This document shows, piece by piece, positions 1-4,923 of a stretch of 16,794 bases of DNA. The stretch comes from an uncultured Methanomethylovorans sp. GTDB taxonomy: Archaea > Halobacteriota > Methanosarcinia > Methanosarcinales > Methanosarcinaceae. The DNA is taken from the NCBI GenBank assembly GCA_937968035.1, contig CALBTS010000070.1:1-16794 (forward strand). Direction: 5' to 3'. The notes beneath the pieces were generated by a model. The model had not been told where the DNA came from, did no database searches, and saw nothing but the letters and a program-made list of their open reading frames with translations. How positions within the stretch are numbered: position 1 is the stretch's first letter; every line of letters starts with the position of its first letter. The position numbers and the translations under genes are program-made.

Positions 1-133
1 ATATGCACTGTGCAGATGTCGTATTATTTGTCAGTATAGTCAGTATTAGTAGCAGAGCCACTGCAGTATAGCGATTGTGATGTGTCTTATAATATATAGA
101 ATATTATTGTTTTTTTTATATTTTTTTTTTTTG
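1..133. other. Unreliable contig end, probably non-biological
   Basis: This stretch lies outside the sequencing adapter that begins at 134. It contains long T runs (about 111-132) and AT-rich, low-complexity sequence with no believable gene. It looks like low-quality read sequence assembled beyond an adapter. I infer that it is not part of the genome. Confidence 0.75.
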
Positions 134-191
134 AATGATACTGCGACCACCGAGATCTACACTCTTTCCCTACACCACGCTCTTCCGATCT
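134..191 (+). other. Illumina P5/TruSeq adapter sequence (contamination)
   Basis: The 58 bases match the Illumina P5 universal adapter from AATGATAC through GCTCTTCCGATCT, with mismatches at 142 and 176. The adapter reads into the contig, so the true insert starts at about 192. The matching reverse-complement adapter sits at the other end of the window. Any open frame translated through here (NDTATTEIYTLSLHHALPI) is the well-known adapter-derived artefact peptide. Confidence 0.97.
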
Positions 192-255
192 TTTGTAATA
201 AATTTGTGCTGACGTACTTCTATTTCCAACACGGCAGCAATACCCGAACCGTTGT
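192..255 (-). repeat. Cassette-boundary palindromic repeat, copy E (truncated by contig end)
   Basis: This is the partial fifth copy of the repeat found at 461-604, 858-1000, 1517-1656 and 2391-2496. On the minus strand the sequence after the stop codon of the neighbouring gene reads TAGCATTACGCACAACGG. It is nearly identical to TAGCATTACACATAACGG after the gene ending at 1009. The other arm of the palindrome is missing because the insert ends at 192. Assignment rests on the conserved end only. Confidence 0.5.
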
Positions 256-263
256 GCGTAATG

Positions 264-449
264 CTACAACTGCTCATCATGTGCGTTTGCTAAATTGCGA
301 AGCTCTTCTGCTTTTTGACAGAAATCAGTTTCAGTCCATGCCATTGAATAGCCTTGTTGTTCACGTTGCATGTTTTCGGCTTTCATTCCTTCTATTTCAG
401 CTTGTACTGCTAAAACTAAAGCTAATCTTCTTACTGTGTAATCGTTCAT
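264..449 (-). CDS. Small hypothetical protein, GMKAENMQR family (61 aa)
   Basis: The likely start is the ATG at 449; a GTG at 482 lies inside the upstream repeat and is less likely. The product is a 61-residue, probably helical and soluble protein with the motif QAEIEGMKAENMQR. It aligns over its whole length with the first ~60 residues of the excisionase-like protein at 4920-5339, sharing RLA, QA-I-GMKAENMQR, S-MA-T-DF and E-L--LA. That makes it a stand-alone version of a domain the phage also carries fused to an HTH. The function is unknown. It sits between two palindromic repeats, like a gene cassette, and has no Shine-Dalgarno sequence. A TATATT element lies 33 bases upstream of the start, inside the repeat. 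Confidence 0.7.
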   Translation of the reverse strand: MNDYTVRRLALVLAVQAEIEGMKAENMQREQQGYSMAWTETDFCQKAEELRNLANAHDEQL

Positions 450-460
450 TGTTTTGATTA

Positions 461-604
461 TTAAAGCACTACGCACACACACGCAATATAAAACATGCTG
501 GGCTTTGTGCGGTTATTAAATATTTTATCCCGTTTCAAAGTTCGTATCGGATTGCCATGTTCGTGCTTCGTATTCCAGCACGATTTCATATTGCCATTCG
601 TTAT
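461..604 (-). repeat. Cassette-boundary palindromic repeat, copy A (attC-like)
   Basis: This is an imperfect palindrome of about 144 bp between two minus-strand genes. Two 20-base arms (483-502 and 575-594) are inverted copies with about three differences, two of them G-U compatible in RNA. An inner hairpin TCGTGCT/AGCACGA lies around 563-585. On the minus strand it begins with ATAACG (rc of 599-604) and ends near CTTTAATAATC, parallel to copies B and C. It contains TATATTGC (483-490), a possible weak -7 element. The function is not known; an integron-type recombination site is one possibility. Confidence 0.6.
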
Positions 605-612
605 GGGCAAGC

Positions 613-640
613 GTAAGGCAGCCCCGAAAGACTGCCCTAC
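613..640 (-). terminator. Hairpin 3' of the crAss001_48-like gene, no U-tract
   Basis: GTAAGGCAG (613-621) and CTGCCCTAC (632-640) form a nine-pair stem with one wobble and a ten-base loop. It lies just downstream of the stop at 654 on the minus strand. No T-run follows, so it is not a classical intrinsic terminator. It may be an RNA 3' end stabiliser or part of the cassette-boundary structure. Confidence 0.35.
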
Positions 641-653
641 GAACCCGATAATT

Positions 654-845
654 TTACAGCCGCTCAATTCGTTCTTTTAAACACTGTAAGTAAGTGTTCA
701 TTGCGGTTGCTTGTACTTGTAAAAGTGCTTTCTGAACATCATCAACACTATTTACTTTTTCGGACATTAGAAAAGCATCAAGTTTGTTTAGCTTTTCTTC
801 AAGTTCTGATTTTTCGGTTTCTAACCGTGTTTTAAAATCACTCAT
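654..845 (-). CDS. Small helical phage protein resembling crAss001_48-related family (63 aa)
   Basis: The product is a 63-residue, strongly helical protein that looks like an antiparallel helix pair: charged heptads at 5-25 (TRLETEKSELEEKLNKLDAF), then MSEKV, then 38-63 ending CLKERIERL. The pattern KL-AFL-SEK followed by LLQVQ--AM-TYLQCL--RI-RL resembles the small phage protein family named crAss001_48-related. I recall that family from memory, so the assignment is tentative. Its function is unknown. The gene is alone between repeats A and B and has an AT-rich leader without a Shine-Dalgarno sequence, as expected for a single-gene cassette. Confidence 0.75.
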   Translation of the reverse strand: MSDFKTRLETEKSELEEKLNKLDAFLMSEKVNSVDDVQKALLQVQATAMNTYLQCLKERIERL

Positions 846-857
846 TTTGATAAAGTA

Positions 858-1000
858 TTAAACGCCAGCCCATAATATACAATAACCGCAAGTGGGGGCT
901 GGTTGCCACATTGAAGCTATCTGCACCTAATTTAGTTTAGTGTCAATGTGAAGGTTCGGTGCTTTTAATCCCCCACCTGACGGTTATTGTTAGCCGTTAT
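858..1000 (-). repeat. Cassette-boundary palindromic repeat, copy B (attC-like)
   Basis: This is the clearest copy, about 143 bp. The outer arms are 879-898 and 970-990: ten identical pairs ACAATAACCG, then a near match ending in GGGGG, with one extra base in one arm. An inner stem CACATTGA (907-914)/TCAATGTG (943-950) closes a roughly 28-base loop. Read on the minus strand, it starts ATAACGGCTAACA right after the stop codon of one gene and ends ATTATGGGCTGGCGTTTAAT before the next ATG. The unpaired base and nested arms are features also seen in integron attC sites. The core does not match GTTRRRY exactly. Confidence 0.7.
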
Positions 1001-1008
1001 GTGTAATG

Positions 1009-1347
1009 CTAATAATCACGTACAAGATAATATTTTCCACCTAATTCTTCTTTTTTGTTGTTAATTAACGCTTTCAAAAAGACAAAAGAATCTGTGTCAA
1101 ACGTCATTTCTTCTTCAATCCACTCTTTAACAAAATCATTCCAAGTTTGCCTAACAACACTTATTACTTCGTGTTTTGTATTTTCACAAAGAAATAATCT
1201 TGTTTTTGAGCCATAGCCAGAAGCATCTATGTATTCAAATACTTCAACTATACCATCCCTACAAGAAAGATAATTGTTTATTGCAGATTCTTTTGTCTTT
1301 GCTTTGTCATCGAGATATATTTTATCCCCTCTGTTTAGTTTTTCCAT
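1009..1347 (-). CDS. Hypothetical protein (112 aa)
   Basis: I place the start at the ATG at 1347 (MEKLNRGDKIYLDD). A longer in-frame reading would run back through the neighbouring gene's 3' end and has no better signal. The product is a mixed alpha/beta soluble protein with no signal peptide or TM segment. It has an acidic stretch (EWIEEEMTFDTD) and the KIYLDDK beginning might be a small beta-barrel. I do not recognise the family. It follows the 42-aa gene at 1377-1505 by 29 bases, and repeat B begins eight bases after its stop. The two genes therefore appear to share one cassette. Confidence 0.65.
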   Translation of the reverse strand: MEKLNRGDKIYLDDKAKTKESAINNYLSCRDGIVEVFEYIDASGYGSKTRLFLCENTKHEVISVVRQTWNDFVKEWIEEEMTFDTDSFVFLKALINNKKEELGGKYYLVRDY

Positions 1348-1376
1348 ATTTTGAAATTTGTGTTCTAAACCCCGCA

Positions 1377-1505
1377 CTACACATAATCGAGTAGGCTGGT
1401 AAACTCTGGGCAACTTTCATCATCTTCAATGGCTACGTTCATTACTCGTACCTCTAATTCGTTTGGGTACTGTTGCAGTTTTTCAATTAATTCAGATACT
1501 AACAT
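1377..1505 (-). CDS. Small hypothetical protein MLVSELIEKLQQYP (42 aa)
   Basis: The start is the ATG at 1505. The longer frame to 1622 runs backwards into repeat C and is not convincing. The product has a helix MLVSELIEKLQQYP, then NELEVRVMNVAIEDDE as a beta hairpin, and an acidic tail. This pattern (x-V-x-ELI-x-L---P--LEV-V) is common in small bacterial and phage proteins of unknown role, so I regard the gene as real despite its length. It is the first gene of a two-gene cassette lying between repeats C and B. Confidence 0.65.
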   Translation of the reverse strand: MLVSELIEKLQQYPNELEVRVMNVAIEDDESCPEFTSLLDYV

Positions 1506-1516
1506 ATAATTGATTT

Positions 1517-1656
1517 TTAAAACGCCAGCCCATACATCAAATATAAAACAGCAGGGCTGTGGTGCTGAATTATACTCTGTGCTACTATTCATCATTCGTG
1601 GTCGGCTGATAGGGTTTAGCACTTAATCCCTGCCGTTTCATATTTGTAGCCGTTAT
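1517..1656 (-). repeat. Cassette-boundary palindromic repeat, copy C (attC-like)
   Basis: About 140 bp long. The outer arms 1538-1556 and 1628-1646 pair over 19 bases with two G-U-type differences; an inner GTGCTGAA/TTTAGCAC pair lies inside. On the minus strand it begins ATAACGGCTACAA four bases after the preceding gene's stop and ends GTATGGGCTGGCGTTTTAA. That is the same frame of conserved ends as copy B, although the arm sequences are unrelated. The minus-strand TATATTTG at 1538-1545 matches the Bacteroidota -7 consensus and lies 32 bases upstream of the next ATG. Confidence 0.68.
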
Positions 1657-1660
1657 CGTC

Positions 1661-2125
1661 TTATAATGCGTTAATTTGCATGTATTTTACAAATAAATTT
1701 TTGTATGCATCATCTGACAGTGGCATTATTCTATCTTTCAATTTTTGCCATGCTACTTTTTTGTATTGATCATTTATCGCAGCCACACCGGTAATGTAGT
1801 CAGATATAGTATAACCATTGATATATGTAAATGGTTTATTCGTCGCATCATGTAATATCCAGAGCCTACCTCTAATTATTTTTTGTTCCAATATCGTAAC
1901 AAATTCTATACCTGTATATTTGCCGTGATTGCCCTTTTGTATCTTAAATTCTTTTTTGCATACGTGCATTGGCCTTTTATTTGATTGATCACCGACTTCA
2001 TCCTGTTCATCAATCATTACATTTATAGCTTTAGCAATTATTTCCGTGCTATGGTCGTTGTATTCTGACCCACGGATATAATCACGGTGCTGCCGCAGGA
2101 TGTTAGTTGCTTCTGTCTTATCCAT
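1661..2125 (-). CDS. Hypothetical protein (154 aa)
   Basis: The ATG at 2125 (MDKTEATNILRQHRDYIRG) is preferred over an upstream TTG at 2146. The N-terminus is a helical segment (1-55) with an acidic MIDEQDEVGD stretch. A basic, beta-rich middle (KKEFKIQKGNHGKYTG) and a helical C-terminus follow. There is no TM segment and no recognisable catalytic motif. The first ~45 residues resemble short helical regulatory regions, but no family can be named. It lies 49 bases downstream of the gene at 2175-2381, and repeat C follows directly after its stop. Confidence 0.65.
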   Translation of the reverse strand: MDKTEATNILRQHRDYIRGSEYNDHSTEIIAKAINVMIDEQDEVGDQSNKRPMHVCKKEFKIQKGNHGKYTGIEFVTILEQKIIRGRLWILHDATNKPFTYINGYTISDYITGVAAINDQYKKVAWQKLKDRIMPLSDDAYKNLFVKYMQINAL

Positions 2126-2174
2126 AATGTTGTTATTTATGCGCAATTAACGATACATTCTGTTAGCAACAAGG

Positions 2175-2381
2175 CTACTTTAGTGCTTCGATGCCAAACA
2201 TTTCCATTACAAATTTACACCCCTCAAAAAAAGAATCTGCTGCAAGTTGCTCAACATCTCCACGAGCAGTTTCGCTTTTATATGAAGTTTTGATTACCTC
2301 ATTGTTGCAAGCATCCCAATTTATACCATCGCTAAGGTATTTCTCTAATGCCTCATTGTATTTTTCTGTTTCAATTTTCAT
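2175..2381 (-). CDS. Small hypothetical protein (68 aa)
   Basis: The product is a 68-residue, soluble, acidic and mostly helical protein (MKIETEKYNEALEKYLSDG...FEGCKFVMEMFGIEALK). The start at 2381 follows repeat D directly and has an A-rich leader with no Shine-Dalgarno sequence. The gene is flanked by an exact ten-base inverted repeat, GTTGCTAACA at 2404-2413 and TGTTAGCAAC at 2161-2170. Its family is not recognised. It appears to be the first gene of the first cassette after the phage early operon. Confidence 0.65.
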   Translation of the reverse strand: MKIETEKYNEALEKYLSDGINWDACNNEVIKTSYKSETARGDVEQLAADSFFEGCKFVMEMFGIEALK

Positions 2382-2390
2382 TTTTATTTA

Positions 2391-2496
2391 TTTTACCCGC
2401 CCAGTTGCTAACAAAGTGTAGCCACAATAGGCAGAAAGTTATTACTAAATTGATAGGTCTGTGCAATGCCTACTGATGGCTACACTCGACCGTTAC
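2391..2496 (-). repeat. Cassette-boundary palindromic repeat, copy D (attC-like, shorter)
   Basis: An imperfect palindrome of about 106 bp. The arms are AGTGTAGCCA plus TAGGCA (2415-2433) and TGCCTA plus TGGCTACACT (2467-2486), with a small asymmetric internal bulge (CAA against CTGA) and a 33-base loop. The ends, CCCGCCCAGTTGCTAACA and CGTTAC, resemble GCCAGCCCATA and CGTTAT in copies A-C. It overlaps the stop codon of the gene at 2493-2660. This is the junction between the phage early operon and the cassette-like region. Confidence 0.6.
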
Positions 2497-2660
2497 TCCA
2501 TATTAAACCGCCACCAAAGGTTGAACTGTTGGTCATTACCGACATGGAACTCCCGCCACATTTGCAGGCAGGCTTCCTTCATGGCCTGTTTGCAGCGTTC
2601 TTCTGTCAGTTCCCGGCAACCGTTGGCAGTGGATACGTTAATGATCTCAATTGCTGTCAT
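2493..2660 (-). CDS. Small hypothetical protein (55 aa)
   Basis: Reading from the ATG at 2660 gives 55 codons to a TAA (MTAIEIINVSTANGCRELTE... ending WWRFNME). The start overlaps the 3' end of the lipoprotein gene by 14 bases, like the other coupled early genes. The product is soluble, with a helical middle rich in Cys and Lys (EERCKQAMKEACLQMW). I do not recognise the family. Support comes from position, coupling and protein-like composition. The stop lies inside the boundary of repeat D. Confidence 0.6.
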   Translation of the reverse strand: MTAIEIINVSTANGCRELTEERCKQAMKEACLQMWREFHVGNDQQFNLWWRFNME

Positions 2661-3186
2661 ATAGGTTTATTTCATCAAGTTCGATGTATCCGGGCTTGAT
2701 AGGTGAGTTATAAAAGCGCAGGAACCTGATCTCAGGAGACCAGAACTGAACGGTAAAGAGTTGCACCTTGTCCGAAGCGGGGATGATACAAATACAGTAG
2801 GTGCAGGTAGGGGAGTATTTGACGGCCAGACGAACGTCAGTATTGGAACGGTACTTAAACGTCAGGGTATGCCAGGCAGATTCCACCGGCACGGCAGGAG
2901 AATCAAATATGAACTGAGATTTGCTATGAACGCGGGCAAATACGCCCGTCCACCAAATGCCTTCTCCCTGAGTATAGCGGCCATAGGAATTGAGTTTCCA
3001 TCCGTCAGGGATATTGATCTTTGAGGTAATATCCCAATCGGTTGTACCCCGTCCCCCGGAGTTTGGCAGCAGGTTTGTTGTGGCGACCTTATATTGCCCC
3101 CCGATAACAGGTTGGGGGATAACGTCACTTTCTTTTGTGCAACTCACTACGGCCAGTAAAACGGCCAAATAGAGCATCTTTTTCAT
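2647..3186 (-). CDS. Lipoprotein with carbohydrate-binding-like beta domain (179 aa)
   Basis: MKKMLYLAVLLAVVSC is a signal peptide with a lipobox; Cys16 would be lipidated, giving a host envelope lipoprotein. The rest is beta-rich with many aromatics (WWTGVF, WHTLTFKY, FLRFY) and ends GYIELDEINLY, a layout typical of jelly-roll CBM-like domains. Its C-terminal half matches the secreted protein at 5336-5932: LTFKY/LSFRY, a Cys in the following strand, then an LDxI-L ending. The two are probably diverged paralogues. The start overlaps the preceding stop (ATGA) and GAGGAGGA lies just upstream. A surface role in superinfection exclusion or host adhesion is possible but is inference. Confidence 0.8.
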   Translation of the reverse strand: MKKMLYLAVLLAVVSCTKESDVIPQPVIGGQYKVATTNLLPNSGGRGTTDWDITSKINIPDGWKLNSYGRYTQGEGIWWTGVFARVHSKSQFIFDSPAVPVESAWHTLTFKYRSNTDVRLAVKYSPTCTYCICIIPASDKVQLFTVQFWSPEIRFLRFYNSPIKPGYIELDEINLYDSN

Positions 3187-3482
3187 TCATAGTCCTCCTC
3201 AATCATTTCTGGTTCGGGTTCAATTCCATTTATCATGTGTGCCGGTGGCTTAAACCCGGCGGTATCCAGTCCAAGATGGCGGCGGTAGATAAACTCAACG
3301 GCCTGTGGGTCTTTCTTTTTGGAGCAAAACACAACTGTATTGTTGTGATCTCCGAGATCAATCCTGACTTTGCCCTTTGTAGAGCCAGCGTCAATGTGCT
3401 GTTTGGTGACTGGTACTTTCCAGTTGGCGATGGGATCCCTGTTGTCGAGATAGTCCATAGTGGTTTTGTTAATATTGCTCAT
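3183..3482 (-). CDS. Hypothetical acidic-tailed protein (99 aa)
   Basis: Starts at 3482 in an ATGA overlap with the DnaA-like gene. The product is soluble, with a short helical start, a beta-rich centre (GKVRIDLGDHNNTVVFCSKKKDPQAVEFIYRRHLGLD) and a proline- and glutamate-rich tail (EPEPEMIEEDYE). The tail DNA also supplies the AGGAGG ribosome-binding site for the lipoprotein gene. The family is not recognised. Its position between a DnaA-domain protein and a lipoprotein does not suggest a clear role. Confidence 0.7.
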   Translation of the reverse strand: MSNINKTTMDYLDNRDPIANWKVPVTKQHIDAGSTKGKVRIDLGDHNNTVVFCSKKKDPQAVEFIYRRHLGLDTAGFKPPAHMINGIEPEPEMIEEDYE

Positions 3483-3856
3483 TTTACGATAGCTTTAAGG
3501 TGCATATAAATACAGGCTTCTTGTTCTGGCATTTCGAGTTCGCGGATAACTTGCAGGACTTGTTCGCGGTAGTTGCGGTTGGTGGCAAAGCTATCCTGGA
3601 CCCTCCGGCAGGCGTGGATGACTGAGGCATGGTTTATAAGCCCGACGGCTTCGGCAGTGTCCAGCAGGCTATAACCGAGATAGTACCTCAGTATAGTTAT
3701 CGAGACGTGTTTTGGTTTGATAATTGCCGACAGTTTTCGTTTGCGGGTCAGCATCTCTGAGGAGATTCCAAAAACTGCTGCTGATACCGAGATTATCTTC
3801 GCCGGTGATATTGGGTTCGGCGGTGTCCGATCTGACAATTGGCTTTTGTGCTTCAT
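3479..3856 (-). CDS. Stand-alone DnaA domain IV-like DNA-binding protein (125 aa)
   Basis: Residues ~18-110 match the C-terminal DNA-binding domain of the replication initiator DnaA: IISVSAAVFGISSEMLTRKRK, then a helix ILRYYLGYSLLDTAEAVG, then the signature-like GLINHASVIHACRRVQD (compare DHSTVIHA in DnaA). The AAA+ ATPase part is absent. Such proteins could bind DnaA boxes at a phage origin or compete with host DnaA; that is inference. The start at 3856 overlaps the upstream frame (3669-4040) by 188 bases. The overlap is unusually long and may mark a frameshift at the T6 run 3858-3863. Confidence 0.8.
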   Translation of the reverse strand: MKHKSQLSDRTPPNPISPAKIISVSAAVFGISSEMLTRKRKLSAIIKPKHVSITILRYYLGYSLLDTAEAVGLINHASVIHACRRVQDSFATNRNYREQVLQVIRELEMPEQEACIYMHLKAIVK

Positions 3857-4040
3857 GTTTTTTGCTGTGTTTGAATTGTTTACAATCTGAGTAATAGCCT
3901 ACTTTGTCCCCTGTTCCGGGTGCGAAGTAATAATATGATTTGATATATTTGTTTTGTGGTGACTTGCTTTCATAGTATCCTTTATCACAACGAAAGTGAG
4001 GTTTGGTTATGGCGTGGATACACTGGGCGCAGGGGTTCAT
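3669..4040 (-). CDS. Cys-rich small protein, zinc-knuckle-like N-terminus (123 aa as read)
   Basis: The strong ribosome-binding site AAGGAGG (4048-4054) and the ATGA overlap with the Cys-ladder gene support the start at 4040. The N-terminus has MNPCAQCIHAI, FRCDKGYY and SDCKQF, so four cysteines (4, 7, 18, 53) could bind one zinc, as in many small phage proteins. After about residue 66 the sequence overlaps the DnaA-like gene in another frame and looks like out-of-frame translation. One base lost from the T6 run at 3858-3863 would join residues ~1-60 to the DnaA domain. The true gene may be shorter, or the two may be one fusion broken by an indel. Confidence 0.6.
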   Translation of the reverse strand: MNPCAQCIHAITKPHFRCDKGYYESKSPQNKYIKSYYYFAPGTGDKVGYYSDCKQFKHSKKHEAQKPIVRSDTAEPNITGEDNLGISSSFWNLLRDADPQTKTVGNYQTKTRLDNYTEVLSRL

Positions 4041-4507
4041 TTGCTTGCCTCCTTATAATCCTTAACTGCCTTAATCCACTTAAAATAATCCTTACCGTGC
4101 TGACTATCCCCGTGAACCGTATTAACCCGATCTTCAAACTTTTGTAGTATGCCTTTAAAACACCCACAGACAATCTGTTCATGTTTATCAGTAAAGTAGT
4201 AAGTTGATTGATCGAATCGACTGCCAATCTTGGCAGATGTAATGCGCTGTGGATTTAATTCAAAATCACTGCAACTAATGCAACTAATGCAACCACTGCA
4301 ATCCCTGCAATTACGACAATCACTGCAACTAATGCAACCACTGCAATCCCTGCAATCCCTGCAATAACTGCAACTAATGCAATTACGACAATAACTGCAA
4401 TTCATTAACGTTTCAGCGTATTTTTCCGCTTGATCTTGTGTGTATGTATTAGCATCCCAACTGTTTGTGGCGACATGCCAGCATCCGTTTTTTAATTCTG
4501 CTTTCAT
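4037..4507 (-). CDS. Cysteine-ladder repeat protein (156 aa)
   Basis: The middle of the protein (residues 37-79) has fifteen cysteines, one at every third residue (C-x-x repeated: NCSYCRNCISCSYC... ISCISCSDF). The x-x pairs are drawn from SY, RN, IS, RD, SG and SD. Before it is a short domain with ELKNGCWHVAT; after it is a conserved-looking domain (RITSAKIGSRFDQSTYYF, IVCGCFKGILQKFEDRV). The C-terminal half looks like a real folded domain. A period of three could form a narrow solenoid with stacked Cys, or bind metal clusters; this is inference. The start has AAAGGAG eight bases upstream. The function is unknown. Confidence 0.8.
   Translation of the reverse strand: MKAELKNGCWHVATNSWDANTYTQDQAEKYAETLMNCSYCRNCISCSYCRDCRDCSGCISCSDCRNCRDCSGCISCISCSDFELNPQRITSAKIGSRFDQSTYYFTDKHEQIVCGCFKGILQKFEDRVNTVHGDSQHGKDYFKWIKAVKDYKEASK
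4048..4054 (-). promoter_or_regulatory. Strong Shine-Dalgarno site for the 4040 start
   Basis: AAGGAGG lies seven bases before the ATG at 4040, in the 3' end of the Cys-ladder gene. The same leader, GGAGrCAAGCAAATGAA, precedes the ATG at 4507. The leader looks duplicated, which helps fix both starts. Confidence 0.7.
4268..4402 (-). repeat. In-frame 9-bp-based tandem repeat encoding the Cys ladder
   Basis: Units such as CTGCAATCC and ATGCAACTA recur in nine-base steps (three codons per Cys). One larger block (CACTGCAACTAATGCAACC followed by ACTGCAATCC) appears twice. Because unit length is a multiple of three, gain or loss of units by slippage would keep the frame, so copy number may vary between relatives. 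Confidence 0.75.
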
Positions 4508-4515
4508 TTGCTTGT

Positions 4516-4522
4516 CTCCTTT
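4516..4522 (-). promoter_or_regulatory. Shine-Dalgarno site for the 4507 start
   Basis: AAAGGAG lies eight bases upstream of the ATG at 4507, within the same repeated leader seen at 4048-4054. The 107-bp gap (4508-4613) behind it contains no other recognisable gene or promoter. Confidence 0.6.
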
Positions 4523-4613
4523 TCTTTATATTCAATTCATTTACCATTGTGAACTTTCCTCCATTCACATAGATTTTAAAAGTTAGTTATTTAAATCGCT
4601 TGCTTCTGTGATT

Positions 4614-4923
4614 TTATAGATTTTCATTTATTCGCTTCTCTGCTATCTTGAAATACTCTGGGTCAAGCTCAATGCCAATAAAATCCCTGTTTAAGTTCTT
4701 GCAAGCACAACCTGTGGTTCCAGAACCCATACATAGGAGATGGTTTCTTGCAAATTCTATTATATTGCTCCCAAAGTTTGTCAAACGGAATCACAGAATC
4801 CCATGAACAAGCAGTTGTACCGTAAGGCAGATCACAAAGAACCATATCAACACTCCCATCGGGAATATCCTTCATCTTCTCCAAGCAATCTCCTTGAATT
4901 AGTTCAATCTTTGACATCTTCAT
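4614..4923 (-). pseudogene. DNA (adenine/cytosine-N4) methyltransferase remnant with internal deletion
   Basis: Starts by ATGA overlap at 4923. Residues ~3-55 are the N-terminus of a site-specific DNA methyltransferase (ELIQGDCLEKMKDIPDGSVDMVLCDLPYGT, motif IV DLPYG, then [20 protein letters not shown]). It then breaks into nonsense and stops at 4669. In another frame the true C-terminus continues to a TAA at 4614: [19 protein letters not shown] with SAM-binding motif I, then [19 protein letters not shown]. Motifs IV and I are nearly adjacent. The central 100+ residues expected between them, including the target-recognition region, are missing, with a frame change. I conclude it is an inactive remnant or an assembly collapse. 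Confidence 0.8.

Noticed and set aside
77..457. 126-aa plus-strand open frame
   Set aside because: It translates the Illumina adapter and then the antisense of the gene at 264-449; it is a known artefact peptide.
461..667. 68-aa minus-strand open frame
   Set aside because: It lies within repeat A and its hairpin and has no start signal or protein-like composition.
192..2496. Complete integron
   Set aside because: No integron integrase gene is present and the repeat ends do not match the attC core exactly; only a cassette-like array is supported.
4268..4402. CRISPR array
   Set aside because: The repeats are 9-bp coding units within one gene, with no spacers.
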